This document shows positions 38,195 through 46,258 of a DNA stretch of 64,000 nucleotides, one piece after another (within the stretch, counting starts at the first letter, position 1; every line of letters starts with the position of its first letter). The DNA is taken from NCBI RefSeq assembly GCF_000381265.1, contig NZ_KB906278.1:1-64000 (forward strand), in the 5' to 3' direction. The notes beneath the pieces are model-generated. The model worked only from the letters and a program-made list of their open reading frames with translations. It searched no databases and was not told the DNA's origin. Both the position numbers and the translations under genes were made by a program. The DNA is from Curvibacter lanceolatus ATCC 14669. Its GTDB lineage: Bacteria; Pseudomonadota; Gammaproteobacteria; Burkholderiales; Burkholderiaceae_C.

Positions 38195-39301
38195 TCAGGT
38201 GTCGATGGCATCCAGCGGCCAGCGCGGGCGCACATCAAAGCTGTAGTCCCGCCCCGCCTGAGCGCGACCGGACTGCAGGCGCATGGCGGCGGCCATGGCG
38301 ATCATGGCGCCGTTGTCGGTGCACAGGTGCAGCTCGGGGTAGTGCACACGCACCCGGGCCACCAGACAGGCGGCATTCAGCCGCTGGCGCAGCTCGCGGT
38401 TGGCCCCCACACCGCCCGCCACCACCAGACGGCGCAAGCCGGTCTGGCGCAAGGCCGCCATCGACTTCTTCAACAGCACTTCGACAATCGCGGCCTGGGT
38501 GCTGGCCGCGAGATCGGGCTTGCGCGACTCCAGCGCATCGCCCAGCTTGCGGGCCTGGGTCAGCACCGCGGTTTTCAGCCCGGCAAACGAGAAGTCCAGA
38601 TCGCCGCTGTGCAGCAAAGGCCTGGGCAGTTTGAAGGCGGCGGGGTCACCCGTCTCGGCCAGGCGCGACAAGGCCGGCCCACCCGGGTAGCCCAGGCCCA
38701 TGAGCTTGGCCGATTTGTCAAAGGCCTCGCCGGCAGCGTCGTCGATGGTCTCGCCCAGAATCTGGTACTCACCCACCGCGTCCACCCGCATCAGCTGGGT
38801 GTGCCCGCCCGACACCAGCAAGGCCACAAAGGGGAACTCTGGCGGATCGGCGCTGAGAAACGGCGACAGCAGGTGGCCCTCCAGGTGATGCACGCCCAGC
38901 ACCGGCCGGCCCAGGGCCGCCCCGAGCGCACAAGCCACGCCCGAGCCCACCAGCAAGGCCCCGGCCAAGCCGGGCCCGCGCGTGTAGGCCACCACATCCA
39001 CCTCGGCCAGGCTGCGCCCTGCGGCCGCCAGCACTTGGGTTGCCAGCGGCAACACGCGTCGAATGTGGTCCCGGCTGGCCAGTTCTGGTACCACCCCGCC
39101 GTAAGCCTGGTGCATCTCGATCTGGCTGTGCAGGGCATGCGCTTCCAGGCGCGGCACCCCTTGCCCACTGGCATGCACCAGGGCCACCCCCGTCTCATCA
39201 CAGGAAGACTCGATGCCCAGCACCAGGCCGGGTGCCCGGCCTGGGGTGTCATCAGCAAAAGAGGGGGTGGAAGCGGTCACGGACATGGGCAGACGGTTCA
39301 T
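38195..39301 (-). CDS. tsaD: tRNA N6-adenosine threonylcarbamoyltransferase TsaD
   Basis: 368 aa from the ATG at 39301; ATG at 39304 and 39286 are also possible. Core motifs [30 protein letters not shown], the metal-binding [12 protein letters not shown] and VSGGHTQLM, and the C-terminal [13 protein letters not shown]. Catalyses the last step of t6A37 modification of ANN-decoding tRNAs with TsaB/TsaE. No partner genes are nearby. Its start faces the nitrate region: the gap 39302-39734 is regulatory sequence for nrtA. Confidence 0.96.
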   Translation of the reverse strand: MNRLPMSVTASTPSFADDTPGRAPGLVLGIESSCDETGVALVHASGQGVPRLEAHALHSQIEMHQAYGGVVPELASRDHIRRVLPLATQVLAAAGRSLAEVDVVAYTRGPGLAGALLVGSGVACALGAALGRPVLGVHHLEGHLLSPFLSADPPEFPFVALLVSGGHTQLMRVDAVGEYQILGETIDDAAGEAFDKSAKLMGLGYPGGPALSRLAETGDPAAFKLPRPLLHSGDLDFSFAGLKTAVLTQARKLGDALESRKPDLAASTQAAIVEVLLKKSMAALRQTGLRRLVVAGGVGANRELRQRLNAACLVARVRVHYPELHLCTDNGAMIAMAAAMRLQSGRAQAGRDYSFDVRPRWPLDAIDT

Positions 39302-39412
39302 CATCGGTGCCGAAGTGTAGGCCCTGACGGCCTCGCCTGATCGACAGGCCGCCCATGCCCCCACCCCTGCAGGGCCACCGAAGGCGCATCGGCGGCGGGG
39401 TGATTGGTGCAT

Positions 39413-39471
39413 TGCACAAAAGCAGTGCAGCGCCCCCGCCCCAAGGCCTGCCCTGCGCACCAAGCCCGAAC
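39413..39471 (+). promoter_or_regulatory. Two candidate NtrC sites upstream of the nrtA promoter
   Basis: TGCAC-N7-GTGCA at 39413-39429 matches the NtrC consensus spacing (TGCACC-N5-GGTGCA). A weaker site GCAC-N7-GAAC lies at 39457-39471. Their centres are about 43 bp apart, close to four helix turns, and about 150 and 105 bp upstream of the predicted start, a normal enhancer position for sigma-54 promoters. Confidence 0.6.
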
Positions 39472-39543
39472 CGCGCGCACCGGCATGCGTCACAGCCAGC
39501 CCCGCCAGCCCCAGTCTAGCCAGCCATCCTGGCCATTTTTGCC

Positions 39544-39559
39544 TGGCACGCCCTTTGCT
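39544..39559 (+). promoter_or_regulatory. Sigma-54 promoter of nrtA
   Basis: TGGCAC (39544-39549), five bases, TTGCT (39555-39559): an exact match to the -24/-12 consensus TGGCAC-N5-TTGCW. Predicted start near 39570, giving a leader of about 165 nt that holds two hexaloop hairpins and a terminator. Confidence 0.88.
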
Positions 39560-39594
39560 TAACTGGTGCATGACCCCAACGGGTCAAACAACAT

Positions 39595-39692
39595 GTCAGA
39601 CCCAAAGGCGGGCCTGGCGCGTTGCCAGGACAAAGGCGTCCCCACCACGGCAGGCCCATCGGGCTCAGTCGTTGCGTGAGGACGCCTTTTTT
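39595..39692 (+). promoter_or_regulatory. ANTAR (NasT-type) antitermination leader of nrtA
   Basis: Hairpin P1 at 39597-39616: CCC/GGG around loop AAAGGC, an A-C mismatch, then CAG/CTG. Hairpin P2 at 39628-39641: GGAC/GTCC around loop AAAGGC. Both loops have six bases with A at position 1 and G at position 4, the known ANTAR-target rule. The loop and 3' arm of P2 are also the 5' arm of the terminator: AAAGGCGTCC (39632-39641) pairs with GGACGCCTTT (39680-39689), then a T-run to 39692. P2 and the terminator cannot form together, so binding of an ANTAR protein would allow read-through. Confidence 0.82.
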
Positions 39693-39734
39693 GCTTTGTA
39701 CGTTCCGAATGACTTCAGCTTCAAGGAGTAGCCC

Positions 39735-40979
39735 ATGACCGACCTGTTGAACACCCGCCTGAGCCGGCGCACCGTGCTGCAAACCGCTGCCGTGGCTGCG
39801 ACGGGCCTGTCCCCGGCCCTGCGCTCGGTCGTCTATGCGGGCGGCTCCGACAAGCCCGAGAAGGAAGAGGTGAAGATCGGCTTCATCCCCCTCACCGACT
39901 GCGCCAGCGTGGTCATGGCCTCGGTGCTGGGCTTCGACAAGAAGTACGGGGTGAAGATCATCCCCAGCAAGGAAGCCAGCTGGGCCGGCGTGCGCGACAA
40001 GCTGGTCAACGGCGAACTGGACTTTGCCCACGTGCTCTACGGCCTGGTCTACGGCGTGCACCTGGGCCTGGGCGGCCCCAAGAAGGACATGGCCGTGCTG
40101 ATGACCCTGAACAACAACGGCCAGGCGATCACGCTGTCCAAGAAGCTGGCCGACAAGGGCGCCGTCGACGCGGCCAGCCTGGCCAAGCTGATGGCCAGCG
40201 ACAAGCGCGAATACACCTTTGCCCAGACCTTCCCCACCGGCACCCATGCGATGTGGCTGTACTACTGGCTGGCCTCGGCCGGCATCAACCCGCTGCAGGA
40301 CGCCAAGGTCATCACCGTGCCGCCGCCCCAGATGGTGGCCAACATGCGCGTGGGCAACATGGACGGCTTCTGCGTGGGTGAGCCCTGGGGCCACCGCGCC
40401 ATCATGGACGGCATCGGCATCACCGGCGTCACCACCCAGGACATCTGGAAAGACCACCCCGAGAAGGTGCTGGGCACCACCGCCGAATTCACCAAGAAGT
40501 ACCCCAACACCTCGCGCGCCGTGATGATGGCCATCCTCGAGGCCAGCCAGTGGATCGATGCCAGCCTGCAGAACAAGCTGAAGATGGCCGAGACCATCGC
40601 CGACAAGTCTTACGTCAACACCGGTGTGGACGCCATCAACCAGCGCATCCTGGGCCGCTACCAGAACGGCCTGGGCAAGACCTGGGACGACCCCAACCAC
40701 ATGAAGTTCTTCAACGACGGCGCCGTCAACTTCCCCTACCTGTCCGACGGCATGTGGTTCCTGACCCAGCACAAGCGCTGGGGCCTGCTCAAGGAGCACC
40801 CCGATTACCTGGCCGTGGCCAAGCAGATCAACCAGATCGACCTCTACAAGCAGGCCGCCGGGGCCCTGAAGATCAACGTGCCCAAAGACCCCATGCGCAC
40901 CAGCAAGCTGATCGATGGCGTGGTCTGGGATGGCAAGGACCCCAAGAAATACGCCGAATCCTTCAAGGTTCACGCCTGA
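39735..40979 (+). CDS. nrtA: Nitrate/nitrite ABC transporter substrate-binding protein (NrtA type)
   Basis: 414 aa. Tat signal: TRLSRRTVLQTAAVAATG (about residues 7-24), as expected for NrtA/CmpA proteins. Mature part opens KIGFIPLTDCASVVMASVLGFDKKYG, the phrase of the NMT1/NrtA family, with FAHVLYGLVYGVHLGLGG and GFCVGEPWGHRA. Binds nitrate in the periplasm for the NrtBD importer. AAGGAG six bases before ATG. First gene of nrtA-nrtB-nrtD, behind a sigma-54 promoter and an ANTAR-type leader. Confidence 0.93.
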   Translation: MTDLLNTRLSRRTVLQTAAVAATGLSPALRSVVYAGGSDKPEKEEVKIGFIPLTDCASVVMASVLGFDKKYGVKIIPSKEASWAGVRDKLVNGELDFAHVLYGLVYGVHLGLGGPKKDMAVLMTLNNNGQAITLSKKLADKGAVDAASLAKLMASDKREYTFAQTFPTGTHAMWLYYWLASAGINPLQDAKVITVPPPQMVANMRVGNMDGFCVGEPWGHRAIMDGIGITGVTTQDIWKDHPEKVLGTTAEFTKKYPNTSRAVMMAILEASQWIDASLQNKLKMAETIADKSYVNTGVDAINQRILGRYQNGLGKTWDDPNHMKFFNDGAVNFPYLSDGMWFLTQHKRWGLLKEHPDYLAVAKQINQIDLYKQAAGALKINVPKDPMRTSKLIDGVVWDGKDPKKYAESFKVHA

Positions 40980-41017
40980 TCCGCCACTGAGCCCCACCCC
41001 CCCATCAGGAGCCCGCC

Positions 41018-41941
41018 ATGGTCAGTGCCGTCTTTCACAACCCCGTCGAACTACCCGCCACCCCCCAGGTGCCCGCGCCCAAGCCTGCTGCCTCGATCGC
41101 CCCAGCCCCCATGACAAAAGCCGCCCCCGCCGCCCCGCGCCCTGCCCGCCTGCCGTTTGACTGGCGCGCCTTCTGGCTGCGCGTGCTGCCCCCGGTTTTC
41201 GGGCTGGGCCTGATGCTGGGCCTGTGGGCCATCGTGTCGATCACCACCGCCAGCGCCATCCCGTCGCCGGCCGATACCTTCAAGCAGGCCCTGGAGGTGT
41301 TCAGCGACCCCTTCTACAGCAAGGGCCCCAACGACCAGGGCGTGGGCTGGAACGTGCTGTTCTCGCTCAAGCGCGTGGCCATGGGCTTCGGCCTGGCCGC
41401 CCTGGTGGGCATCCCGGCCGGCTTTCTGATCGGGCGCTTTGAATTCCTCTCGCGCATGTTCAACCCCTTGATCAGCCTGCTGCGCCCGGTGTCGCCACTG
41501 GCCTGGCTGCCCATCGGCCTGCTGGTCTTCAAGGGCGCCAACCCGGCCGCCATCTGGACCATCTTCATCTGCTCGATCTGGCCCATGATCATCAACACCG
41601 CCGTGGGCGTGCAGCGCGTGCCCCAGGACTACATGAACGTGGCCCGCGTGCTCAAGCTGTCCGAGTGGAAGATCTTCACCAAGATCCTTTTTCCCTCGGT
41701 GCTGCCCTACATGCTCACCGGCGTGCGCCTGGCCGTGGGCACCGCCTGGCTGGTGATCGTGGCGGCCGAGATGCTGACCGGCGGCGTGGGCATCGGCTTC
41801 TGGGTCTGGGACGAGTGGAACAACCTCAACGTCAAGAACATCATCATCGCCATCTTCGTGATCGGCGGCGTGGGCCTGCTGCTGGAGTACGCCCTGATCC
41901 GCATCGCCACGGCCTTCACCTTCGAAGAAGTCAAGAGCTGA
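41018..41941 (+). CDS. nrtB: Nitrate ABC transporter permease
   Basis: 307 aa. An Ala/Pro-rich cytoplasmic N-terminal tail of about 45 residues precedes the membrane part; then about six transmembrane segments with the BPD_transp_1 loop EWKIFTKILFPSVLPYMLTGVRLAVGTAW. Forms the channel for NrtA-delivered nitrate. AGGAG before the ATG; 38 bp after nrtA. Confidence 0.93.
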   Translation: MVSAVFHNPVELPATPQVPAPKPAASIAPAPMTKAAPAAPRPARLPFDWRAFWLRVLPPVFGLGLMLGLWAIVSITTASAIPSPADTFKQALEVFSDPFYSKGPNDQGVGWNVLFSLKRVAMGFGLAALVGIPAGFLIGRFEFLSRMFNPLISLLRPVSPLAWLPIGLLVFKGANPAAIWTIFICSIWPMIINTAVGVQRVPQDYMNVARVLKLSEWKIFTKILFPSVLPYMLTGVRLAVGTAWLVIVAAEMLTGGVGIGFWVWDEWNNLNVKNIIIAIFVIGGVGLLLEYALIRIATAFTFEEVKS

Positions 41942-41972
41942 ACCACCCCACCCCCTCATCAAGGACCACGCC

Positions 41973-42779
41973 ATGAACAGCGCCAAGTACATCGAGATCC
42001 AGGGTGTCGAACAGACCTTCCGCACCGCCAAGGGGGCCTTCCCCGCCCTGCGGGACATCCACCTCACCATCGCCAAGGGCGAGTTCGTGGCCCTCATCGG
42101 CCACAGCGGCTGCGGCAAGTCGACCCTGCTGAACCTGATCGCCGGGCTGACCTCGCCCACCCAGGGCGCCATGCTGTGCGCCAACCGCGAGATCAAGGGC
42201 CCAGGCCCCGAGCGGGCGGTGGTGTTCCAGAACCACTCCCTGCTGCCCTGGCTCACCTGCCACGAGAACATCCACCTGGCGGTGGAGCGCGTCTTCGGCC
42301 AGCGCGAAAGCAAGGCCCAACTCAAGGCCCGCACCGAGGCGGCCCTGGCCCTGGTCGGGCTGACCGCCGCCGCACAAAAGCGCCCAGGCGAAATCTCGGG
42401 CGGCATGAAGCAGCGCGTGGGCATTGCCCGGGCCCTGTCGATGGAGCCCCAGGTGCTGCTGATGGACGAACCCTTTGGCGCGCTCGACGCCCTCACCCGC
42501 GCCAAGCTGCAGGATGAGTTGCTGGAGATCGTGGCCCAGACCCAGGCCACGGTGGTCATGGTGACCCACGATGTGGACGAGGCCGTGCTGCTGTCCGACA
42601 AGATCGTGATGATGACCAACGGCCCGGCCGCCACCATCGGCGAGGTGCTGAGCGTCGACCTGCCCCGCCCCCGCTCGCGCGTCGCCCTGGCCGAAAGCAC
42701 CCAGTACCTGGGCTACCGCAAGGCCGTGATCGACTTCCTGTACACCCGCCAGGCCCACGTCGAAAAGACCGCCGCCTGA
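41973..42779 (+). CDS. nrtD: Nitrate ABC transporter ATP-binding protein
   Basis: 268 aa. Walker A GHSGCGKST, Q-loop VVFQNHSLLPWLT (typical of the nitrate/taurine group), signature EISGGMKQRVGIA, Walker B VLLMDEPFGALD, H-loop VTHDVDEAV. A single ATPase, i.e. like NrtD/NasD rather than the two-component NrtC/NrtD with a regulatory NrtA-like domain; so no C-terminal nitrate sensor here. AAGGA before ATG. Confidence 0.92.
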   Translation: MNSAKYIEIQGVEQTFRTAKGAFPALRDIHLTIAKGEFVALIGHSGCGKSTLLNLIAGLTSPTQGAMLCANREIKGPGPERAVVFQNHSLLPWLTCHENIHLAVERVFGQRESKAQLKARTEAALALVGLTAAAQKRPGEISGGMKQRVGIARALSMEPQVLLMDEPFGALDALTRAKLQDELLEIVAQTQATVVMVTHDVDEAVLLSDKIVMMTNGPAATIGEVLSVDLPRPRSRVALAESTQYLGYRKAVIDFLYTRQAHVEKTAA

Positions 42780-42780
42780 G

Positions 42781-42806
42781 CCCCCCCCCCCCCCCCCCCC
42801 CCCCCC
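42781..42806. repeat. 26-base poly-C tract just after nrtD
   Basis: An unbroken run of 26 C starts directly after the nrtD stop codon and ends five bases before the nrtD terminator stem. It is in no gene. Such a run is expected to vary in length by slipped-strand replication, and it is also a place where sequencing or assembly can fail. Confidence 0.9.
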
Positions 42807-42810
42807 AACC

Positions 42811-42846
42811 GCCCCTCCCGGCCCTGCGCCGTCGAGGGGCGTTTTT
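42811..42846 (+). terminator. Terminator of the nrtABD operon
   Basis: GCCCCTC (42811-42817) pairs with GAGGGGC (42834-42840), then GTTTTTCTT. It follows the poly-C tract. Confidence 0.82.
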
Positions 42847-42865
42847 CTTCGTCCGGGCCGCCCGC

Positions 42866-42880
42866 GCACCAAACCCGTGC
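42866..42880 (+). promoter_or_regulatory. Candidate NtrC site upstream of the narK promoter
   Basis: GCAC-N7-GTGC, the consensus arrangement, with CAAACCC between. It centres about 50 bp upstream of the predicted start, closer than usual. The left half (GCACCAA then CCCG) also occurs in the second nrtA site. Confidence 0.5.
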
Positions 42881-42898
42881 CAGAACCCCTTGTTTTGG

Positions 42899-42914
42899 CG
42901 GCATGGAGTTTGCT
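42899..42914 (+). promoter_or_regulatory. Sigma-54 promoter of the narK-like gene
   Basis: CGGCAT (42899-42904), five bases, TTGCT (42910-42914). The invariant GG and GC are correctly spaced; two departures from TGGCAC. Predicted start near 42925. Confidence 0.68.
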
Positions 42915-42950
42915 TGCCCTGGGTATCGGCCCTCAGGGGCCGTTGGGGCC

Positions 42951-43045
42951 CCAGGTGTGACGATGCACCCGGCCCCTCAGGACACAGGCGTCTCCACAGC
43001 GGGCTTCTCACCAGAAGCAGGCTGGTGCGGACGCCTTTTTTGTTT
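42951..43045 (+). promoter_or_regulatory. ANTAR (NasT-type) antitermination leader of the narK-like gene
   Basis: P1 at 42951-42972: GGTGT/GCACC around loop GACGAT, an A-C mismatch, then CC/GG. P2 at 42980-42993: GGAC/GTCT around loop ACAGGC. G is at loop position 4 in both; position 1 is A in P2 and G in P1. The terminator uses the P2 loop and 3' arm: AGGCGTC (42986-42992) pairs with GACGCCT (43030-43036), then TTTTTTGTTTT. The sequence after the terminator stem (TTTTTTGTTTTCCGGA) is nearly the same as in the nasC leader. Confidence 0.78.
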
Positions 43046-43077
43046 TCCGGAACGCCTGCGGGCCCGCAAAGACACCC

Positions 43078-44289
43078 ATGTTCAACTTCCGAGACTTCCA
43101 CCGCTCAGGTCACAGCCCCACGCTCTGGTCCGCCTTTTTGTACTTCGGCTTCTCGTTTGCCATCTGGTCCATCAACGGCGCCATGGCCCCCTTCATCACC
43201 GAGGCGCTGCAGCTCAGCCCCACCCAAAAGGGGCTGATGCTGTCCATCCCGATCTTTGCCGGGGCCTTCATGCGCTTTCCGCTGGGCCTGATGGCGCAGT
43301 ACATCGGGCGCAAGAACGCCACCCTGGTCGAGATGGGCGGCATCAGCCTCAGCATGGCCTATGGCTACTTCTTTGTGCAGACCTTCAATGACCTGCTGGC
43401 CATGGGCGTGCTGCTGGGGGTGGCCGGTGCCAGCTTCGGCGTGGCCATGTCGCTGGGCTCGGGCTCGTTCCCGCCCCGCTACAAGGGCCTGGCCATGGGC
43501 ATCGTGGGCGCCGGCAATGTGGGCACGGCCTTCGCGGCCTTGCTGGCCCCGGTGCTGGCCCAGAACTTCGGCTGGCAGACGGTGTATGGCATCGCGGCCC
43601 TCAGCGTGGCCATCCCGGCCGCCGTGATGGTGGTCTTTGCCAAAGAGCCGGCCGACCTGTCGCCCCACACCACGCTGCGCGAGCACCTGTCGTGCCTGTA
43701 CGAGAAAGACGGCTGGGCCTTCAGCCTGATCTATGCCGTCACCTTCGGCGGCTTCGTGGGCCTGTCGGCCTTTCTGCCCAGCTATTTCTACGAACAATTC
43801 GGGGTCAGCAAGGTTCAGGCTGGCCAGCTCACCATGCTCGCTGCCTTCCTGAGCGCAGCACTGCGGGTCATGGGGGGCTGGCTGTCTGATCTCTGGGGGG
43901 GCGTGAACACGCTCACCGGCGTGCTGGTCGTCACCGCCGCCTGCCTGCTGCTGTGCGGCTTCGCGCAAGGCTCGCTACCGGTCACGGTGCTGCTGTTTCT
44001 GGTCTGCTTCTCGGCCCTGGGCGCGGGCAATGGCGCACTGTTCCAGCTGGTGCCCCTGCGCTGGCCGCTGACCACCGCCGTGGCGGGCTCGATGATCGGT
44101 GAACTCGGTGCGCTGGGGGGTGGCCTGGTGCCCAACCTGATGGGCATCTCCAAGCAATACACCGGCTCCTACCTGCTGGGCTTTGCCTGCTTTGCGGCCT
44201 GCGCCGTGGGGGTGCTGCTGCTGTTGCGTGTGATGCAGATCCGCTGGACCCGCACCTGGGCTGAAAAAGGCGGGCGCGCCCGCCACTGA
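43078..44289 (+). CDS. narK: MFS nitrate/nitrite transporter, NarK/NasA type
   Basis: 403 aa, about 12 transmembrane segments. The two arginines that bind nitrate in the NNP family are visible in the TM2 block AFMRFPLGLMAQYIG and in the TM8 block AALRVMGGWLSDLWGG. Glycine-rich signatures GAGNVGTAFAALLAP and LGAGNGALFQLVP match NarK. Probably a nitrate importer or nitrate/nitrite antiporter for assimilation. It has its own sigma-54 promoter and ANTAR-type leader, so it is a separate unit from nrtABD. No strong Shine-Dalgarno. Confidence 0.92.
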   Translation: MFNFRDFHRSGHSPTLWSAFLYFGFSFAIWSINGAMAPFITEALQLSPTQKGLMLSIPIFAGAFMRFPLGLMAQYIGRKNATLVEMGGISLSMAYGYFFVQTFNDLLAMGVLLGVAGASFGVAMSLGSGSFPPRYKGLAMGIVGAGNVGTAFAALLAPVLAQNFGWQTVYGIAALSVAIPAAVMVVFAKEPADLSPHTTLREHLSCLYEKDGWAFSLIYAVTFGGFVGLSAFLPSYFYEQFGVSKVQAGQLTMLAAFLSAALRVMGGWLSDLWGGVNTLTGVLVVTAACLLLCGFAQGSLPVTVLLFLVCFSALGAGNGALFQLVPLRWPLTTAVAGSMIGELGALGGGLVPNLMGISKQYTGSYLLGFACFAACAVGVLLLLRVMQIRWTRTWAEKGGRARH

Positions 44290-44312
44290 AATCGGTCCCT
44301 GCGGCGCCCCGA

Positions 44313-44338
44313 CTGACTGGCTTGTGCAGCCCAGTCAG
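44313..44338. terminator. Convergent hairpin between narK and the kinase gene
   Basis: CTGACTGG (44313-44320) pairs with CCAGTCAG (44331-44338). No T-tract on either strand, so at most a weak bidirectional terminator. It overlaps the kinase stop codon. Confidence 0.35.
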
Positions 44339-46080
44339 CGCGGCAGGTACAGCAGGCAGTAGACCAGCGCCGCGTTGAACAACGCACTCACCACCAGGGC
44401 GATCTTCCAGACCGCCGCCGGGTCGCGCTGGATCAAGGGCGTGGCCACCGGCGCGCTCAAGGGGCGCGAGGCGCCGCGCTCCAGCGCCAGCAGCATTTCC
44501 TCGGCGGTCTCGAAGCGCTGGGCACGCTGCCGCGCCACCGCCTTCAGGGCCACGTGGTCCAGCCAGATGGGCACCTGCGGGTTGTGCCGACTCGGCGGCT
44601 GCGGGTCGCGGTGGTAGCGACCGCTCTGGTAAGGCAACACCTCGCCATAAGGCAAGCGACCCAGGCTGAGCAACTGGTACAGCGTCACGCCCAGGGCATA
44701 CAGGTCGCTGCCGGCATCAGGCAACTGAGCCTTGTGGCCCGCCTGGCCATGCCCATCCCATTGCTCGGGGTTCATGTAGGTGGGCGTGCCGGCATGCAGT
44801 TCGCGCGTGGCGGCTGGCTCACGCCCGCTCAGGGCCACGCCCAGGTCCAGCAGGCGCAGCACGCCGTCTTCACCCAGGTGCAGGTTGTCGGGCTTCACAT
44901 CGCGGTGCACCACCCCTTGCCGGTGCAACACGGCCAGCGTGCGCAAGGCCTGGGTGACCAGGTTCAGCACCTGGGGCAGCGGCAGCGCCGGCTGACGCTG
45001 CAGCAAGGCCCCCAGGGTCTCACCGTCGTACCAGTCGTACAGCAGGTAGAAGCCGCTGGCCGTGCCAGCCGCCTGCGGCGGCCAGTCATTGAGCCGGGCC
45101 AGATGCCCCGCCGCGCTGCCGCCCTGCATGCGGCGCGCCACCCAGGCCTCGTGGGCCAGGGTCTGGCGCTCCTCGGGGTCGTGCGCGCGCTGGGGGTGCA
45201 GCGACTTCAGGGCGTAGCGCCGCTGCGTCAGCGGATCACGCACCTGGTAGAGGCGGTGGATGCCGCTGTCGGCCACCAGCGCCAGCACTTCCAAGCCATC
45301 CACCGTGTCGCCCACCTTCAGCAAGGGCAGCACGGGCTGCTGCAGGGCGTGGCGGGCCTCGTCCTGCAGCGTGCCTTCAAGCGCTCCCTGCACCCGCACC
45401 ACGGCGGCCGTCAGGTTGTCGCCACTGCCGCTGCGCAGGGCCGCCTTGACCAGGGCTTCGCTCAGGGCCTGGGGCGCCAGCCCCTGCGCCAGCAGGCCCA
45501 GGATGTCGCGCCCTGGCAGGCTGCCATGCACCCCGTCGGACAGCAGCACAAAGGTGTCGCCACTTTGCAGATCGCCCTGGCTGTAGTCGACCAGCAAGCG
45601 CTCATCCAGCCCCACGGCCCGGGTCAGCTGGTGGGCCAAGTCGGTGTGCGGCATCACATGGTCGACCGTCAGTTGCTGCATCTCGCCGTCGCGCACCAGG
45701 TAGGCCCGGGTGTCCCCCACATGGGCCACCGTGTAGGTCTGCCCGCGCAGCACCAGGGCGGTGAGCGTGGTCAGCCCCAACGCCGGCTGCCGTCGCCGGT
45801 TGATGCCTGCCAGCCAGGCGTTCTGGGCGCTGATGACGCGGTCCAGGGCCACCGTGGTGTCCCAGGTCTCGGGGGTGCCGAAGTAGTCGCGCACCAGCGT
45901 CGTCACCGTGGTCTGGGCCGCCTCACGGCCAAAGCCCCCGGTGCTCACCCCATCGGCGATCGCGGCAATCGCACCACGGCCACGCTCGTGGCCCTGGCCG
46001 ACGGCCAGGGCGGCGAAATCCTCGTTCTCGGACTTGCGCCCAGGCAGCGAGACAAAACCAAATTCGAGATCAAAGCTCAT
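44335..46080 (-). CDS. Fused PP2C-type phosphatase and Ser/Thr protein kinase
   Basis: 581 aa. Residues about 1-235 are a PP2C phosphatase: ENEDFAAL, AIADGVSTGGFG, TVAHVGDTRAYLV, LSDGVHGSLP and SGSGDNLTAAVV hold the metal-binding aspartates. Residues about 275-545 are a Hanks-type kinase: ATP lysine in YALKSLHPQ, catalytic loop VVHRDVKPDNLHL, DLG in place of DFG, and GTPTYMNPEQW. The C-terminus ends in one transmembrane helix, so it is an inner-membrane-anchored cytoplasmic enzyme. Located between the nitrate transporter and the nitrate reductase genes on the opposite strand; I infer it acts on this pathway, target unknown. Confidence 0.9.
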   Translation of the reverse strand: MSFDLEFGFVSLPGRKSENEDFAALAVGQGHERGRGAIAAIADGVSTGGFGREAAQTTVTTLVRDYFGTPETWDTTVALDRVISAQNAWLAGINRRRQPALGLTTLTALVLRGQTYTVAHVGDTRAYLVRDGEMQQLTVDHVMPHTDLAHQLTRAVGLDERLLVDYSQGDLQSGDTFVLLSDGVHGSLPGRDILGLLAQGLAPQALSEALVKAALRSGSGDNLTAAVVRVQGALEGTLQDEARHALQQPVLPLLKVGDTVDGLEVLALVADSGIHRLYQVRDPLTQRRYALKSLHPQRAHDPEERQTLAHEAWVARRMQGGSAAGHLARLNDWPPQAAGTASGFYLLYDWYDGETLGALLQRQPALPLPQVLNLVTQALRTLAVLHRQGVVHRDVKPDNLHLGEDGVLRLLDLGVALSGREPAATRELHAGTPTYMNPEQWDGHGQAGHKAQLPDAGSDLYALGVTLYQLLSLGRLPYGEVLPYQSGRYHRDPQPPSRHNPQVPIWLDHVALKAVARQRAQRFETAEEMLLALERGASRPLSAPVATPLIQRDPAAVWKIALVVSALFNAALVYCLLYLPR

Positions 46081-46115
46081 GCATCAGCCAAAGCAGATTC
46101 CATGCCCGAAGCTGG

Positions 46116-46171
46116 TGCACCCGCGCGACACACCTTGTCCGCAGGCGTGACGCACCGCACCAATTTCGGGC
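46116..46171 (+). promoter_or_regulatory. Degenerate NtrC-like sites upstream of the nasC-like gene
   Basis: TGCAC-N7-ACACA at 46116-46132 and GCAC-N7-GGGC at 46157-46171. Each keeps one good half-site. Their centres are about 40 bp apart and about 113 and 73 bp upstream of the predicted start, mirroring the nrtA layout. Confidence 0.35.
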
Positions 46172-46210
46172 GCCGCCAGAAACTTCAGCGCCAGCGCGGC
46201 CCCCACAGGC

Positions 46211-46226
46211 TGGCACAGCCATTGCT
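46211..46226 (+). promoter_or_regulatory. Sigma-54 promoter of the nasC-like/nasA operon
   Basis: TGGCAC (46211-46216), five bases, TTGCT (46222-46226): exact -24/-12 match. Predicted start near 46237, leader of about 170 nt. Confidence 0.88.
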
Positions 46227-46258
46227 TGAAACCCTCAACGGCCCCCGGGCCGCCGGAA

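Noticed and set aside
39613-39629. CCTGGC/GCCAGG hairpin in the nrtA leader
   Set aside because: It overlaps P1 and P2 and has no counterpart in the other two leaders; kept only as a possible competing fold.
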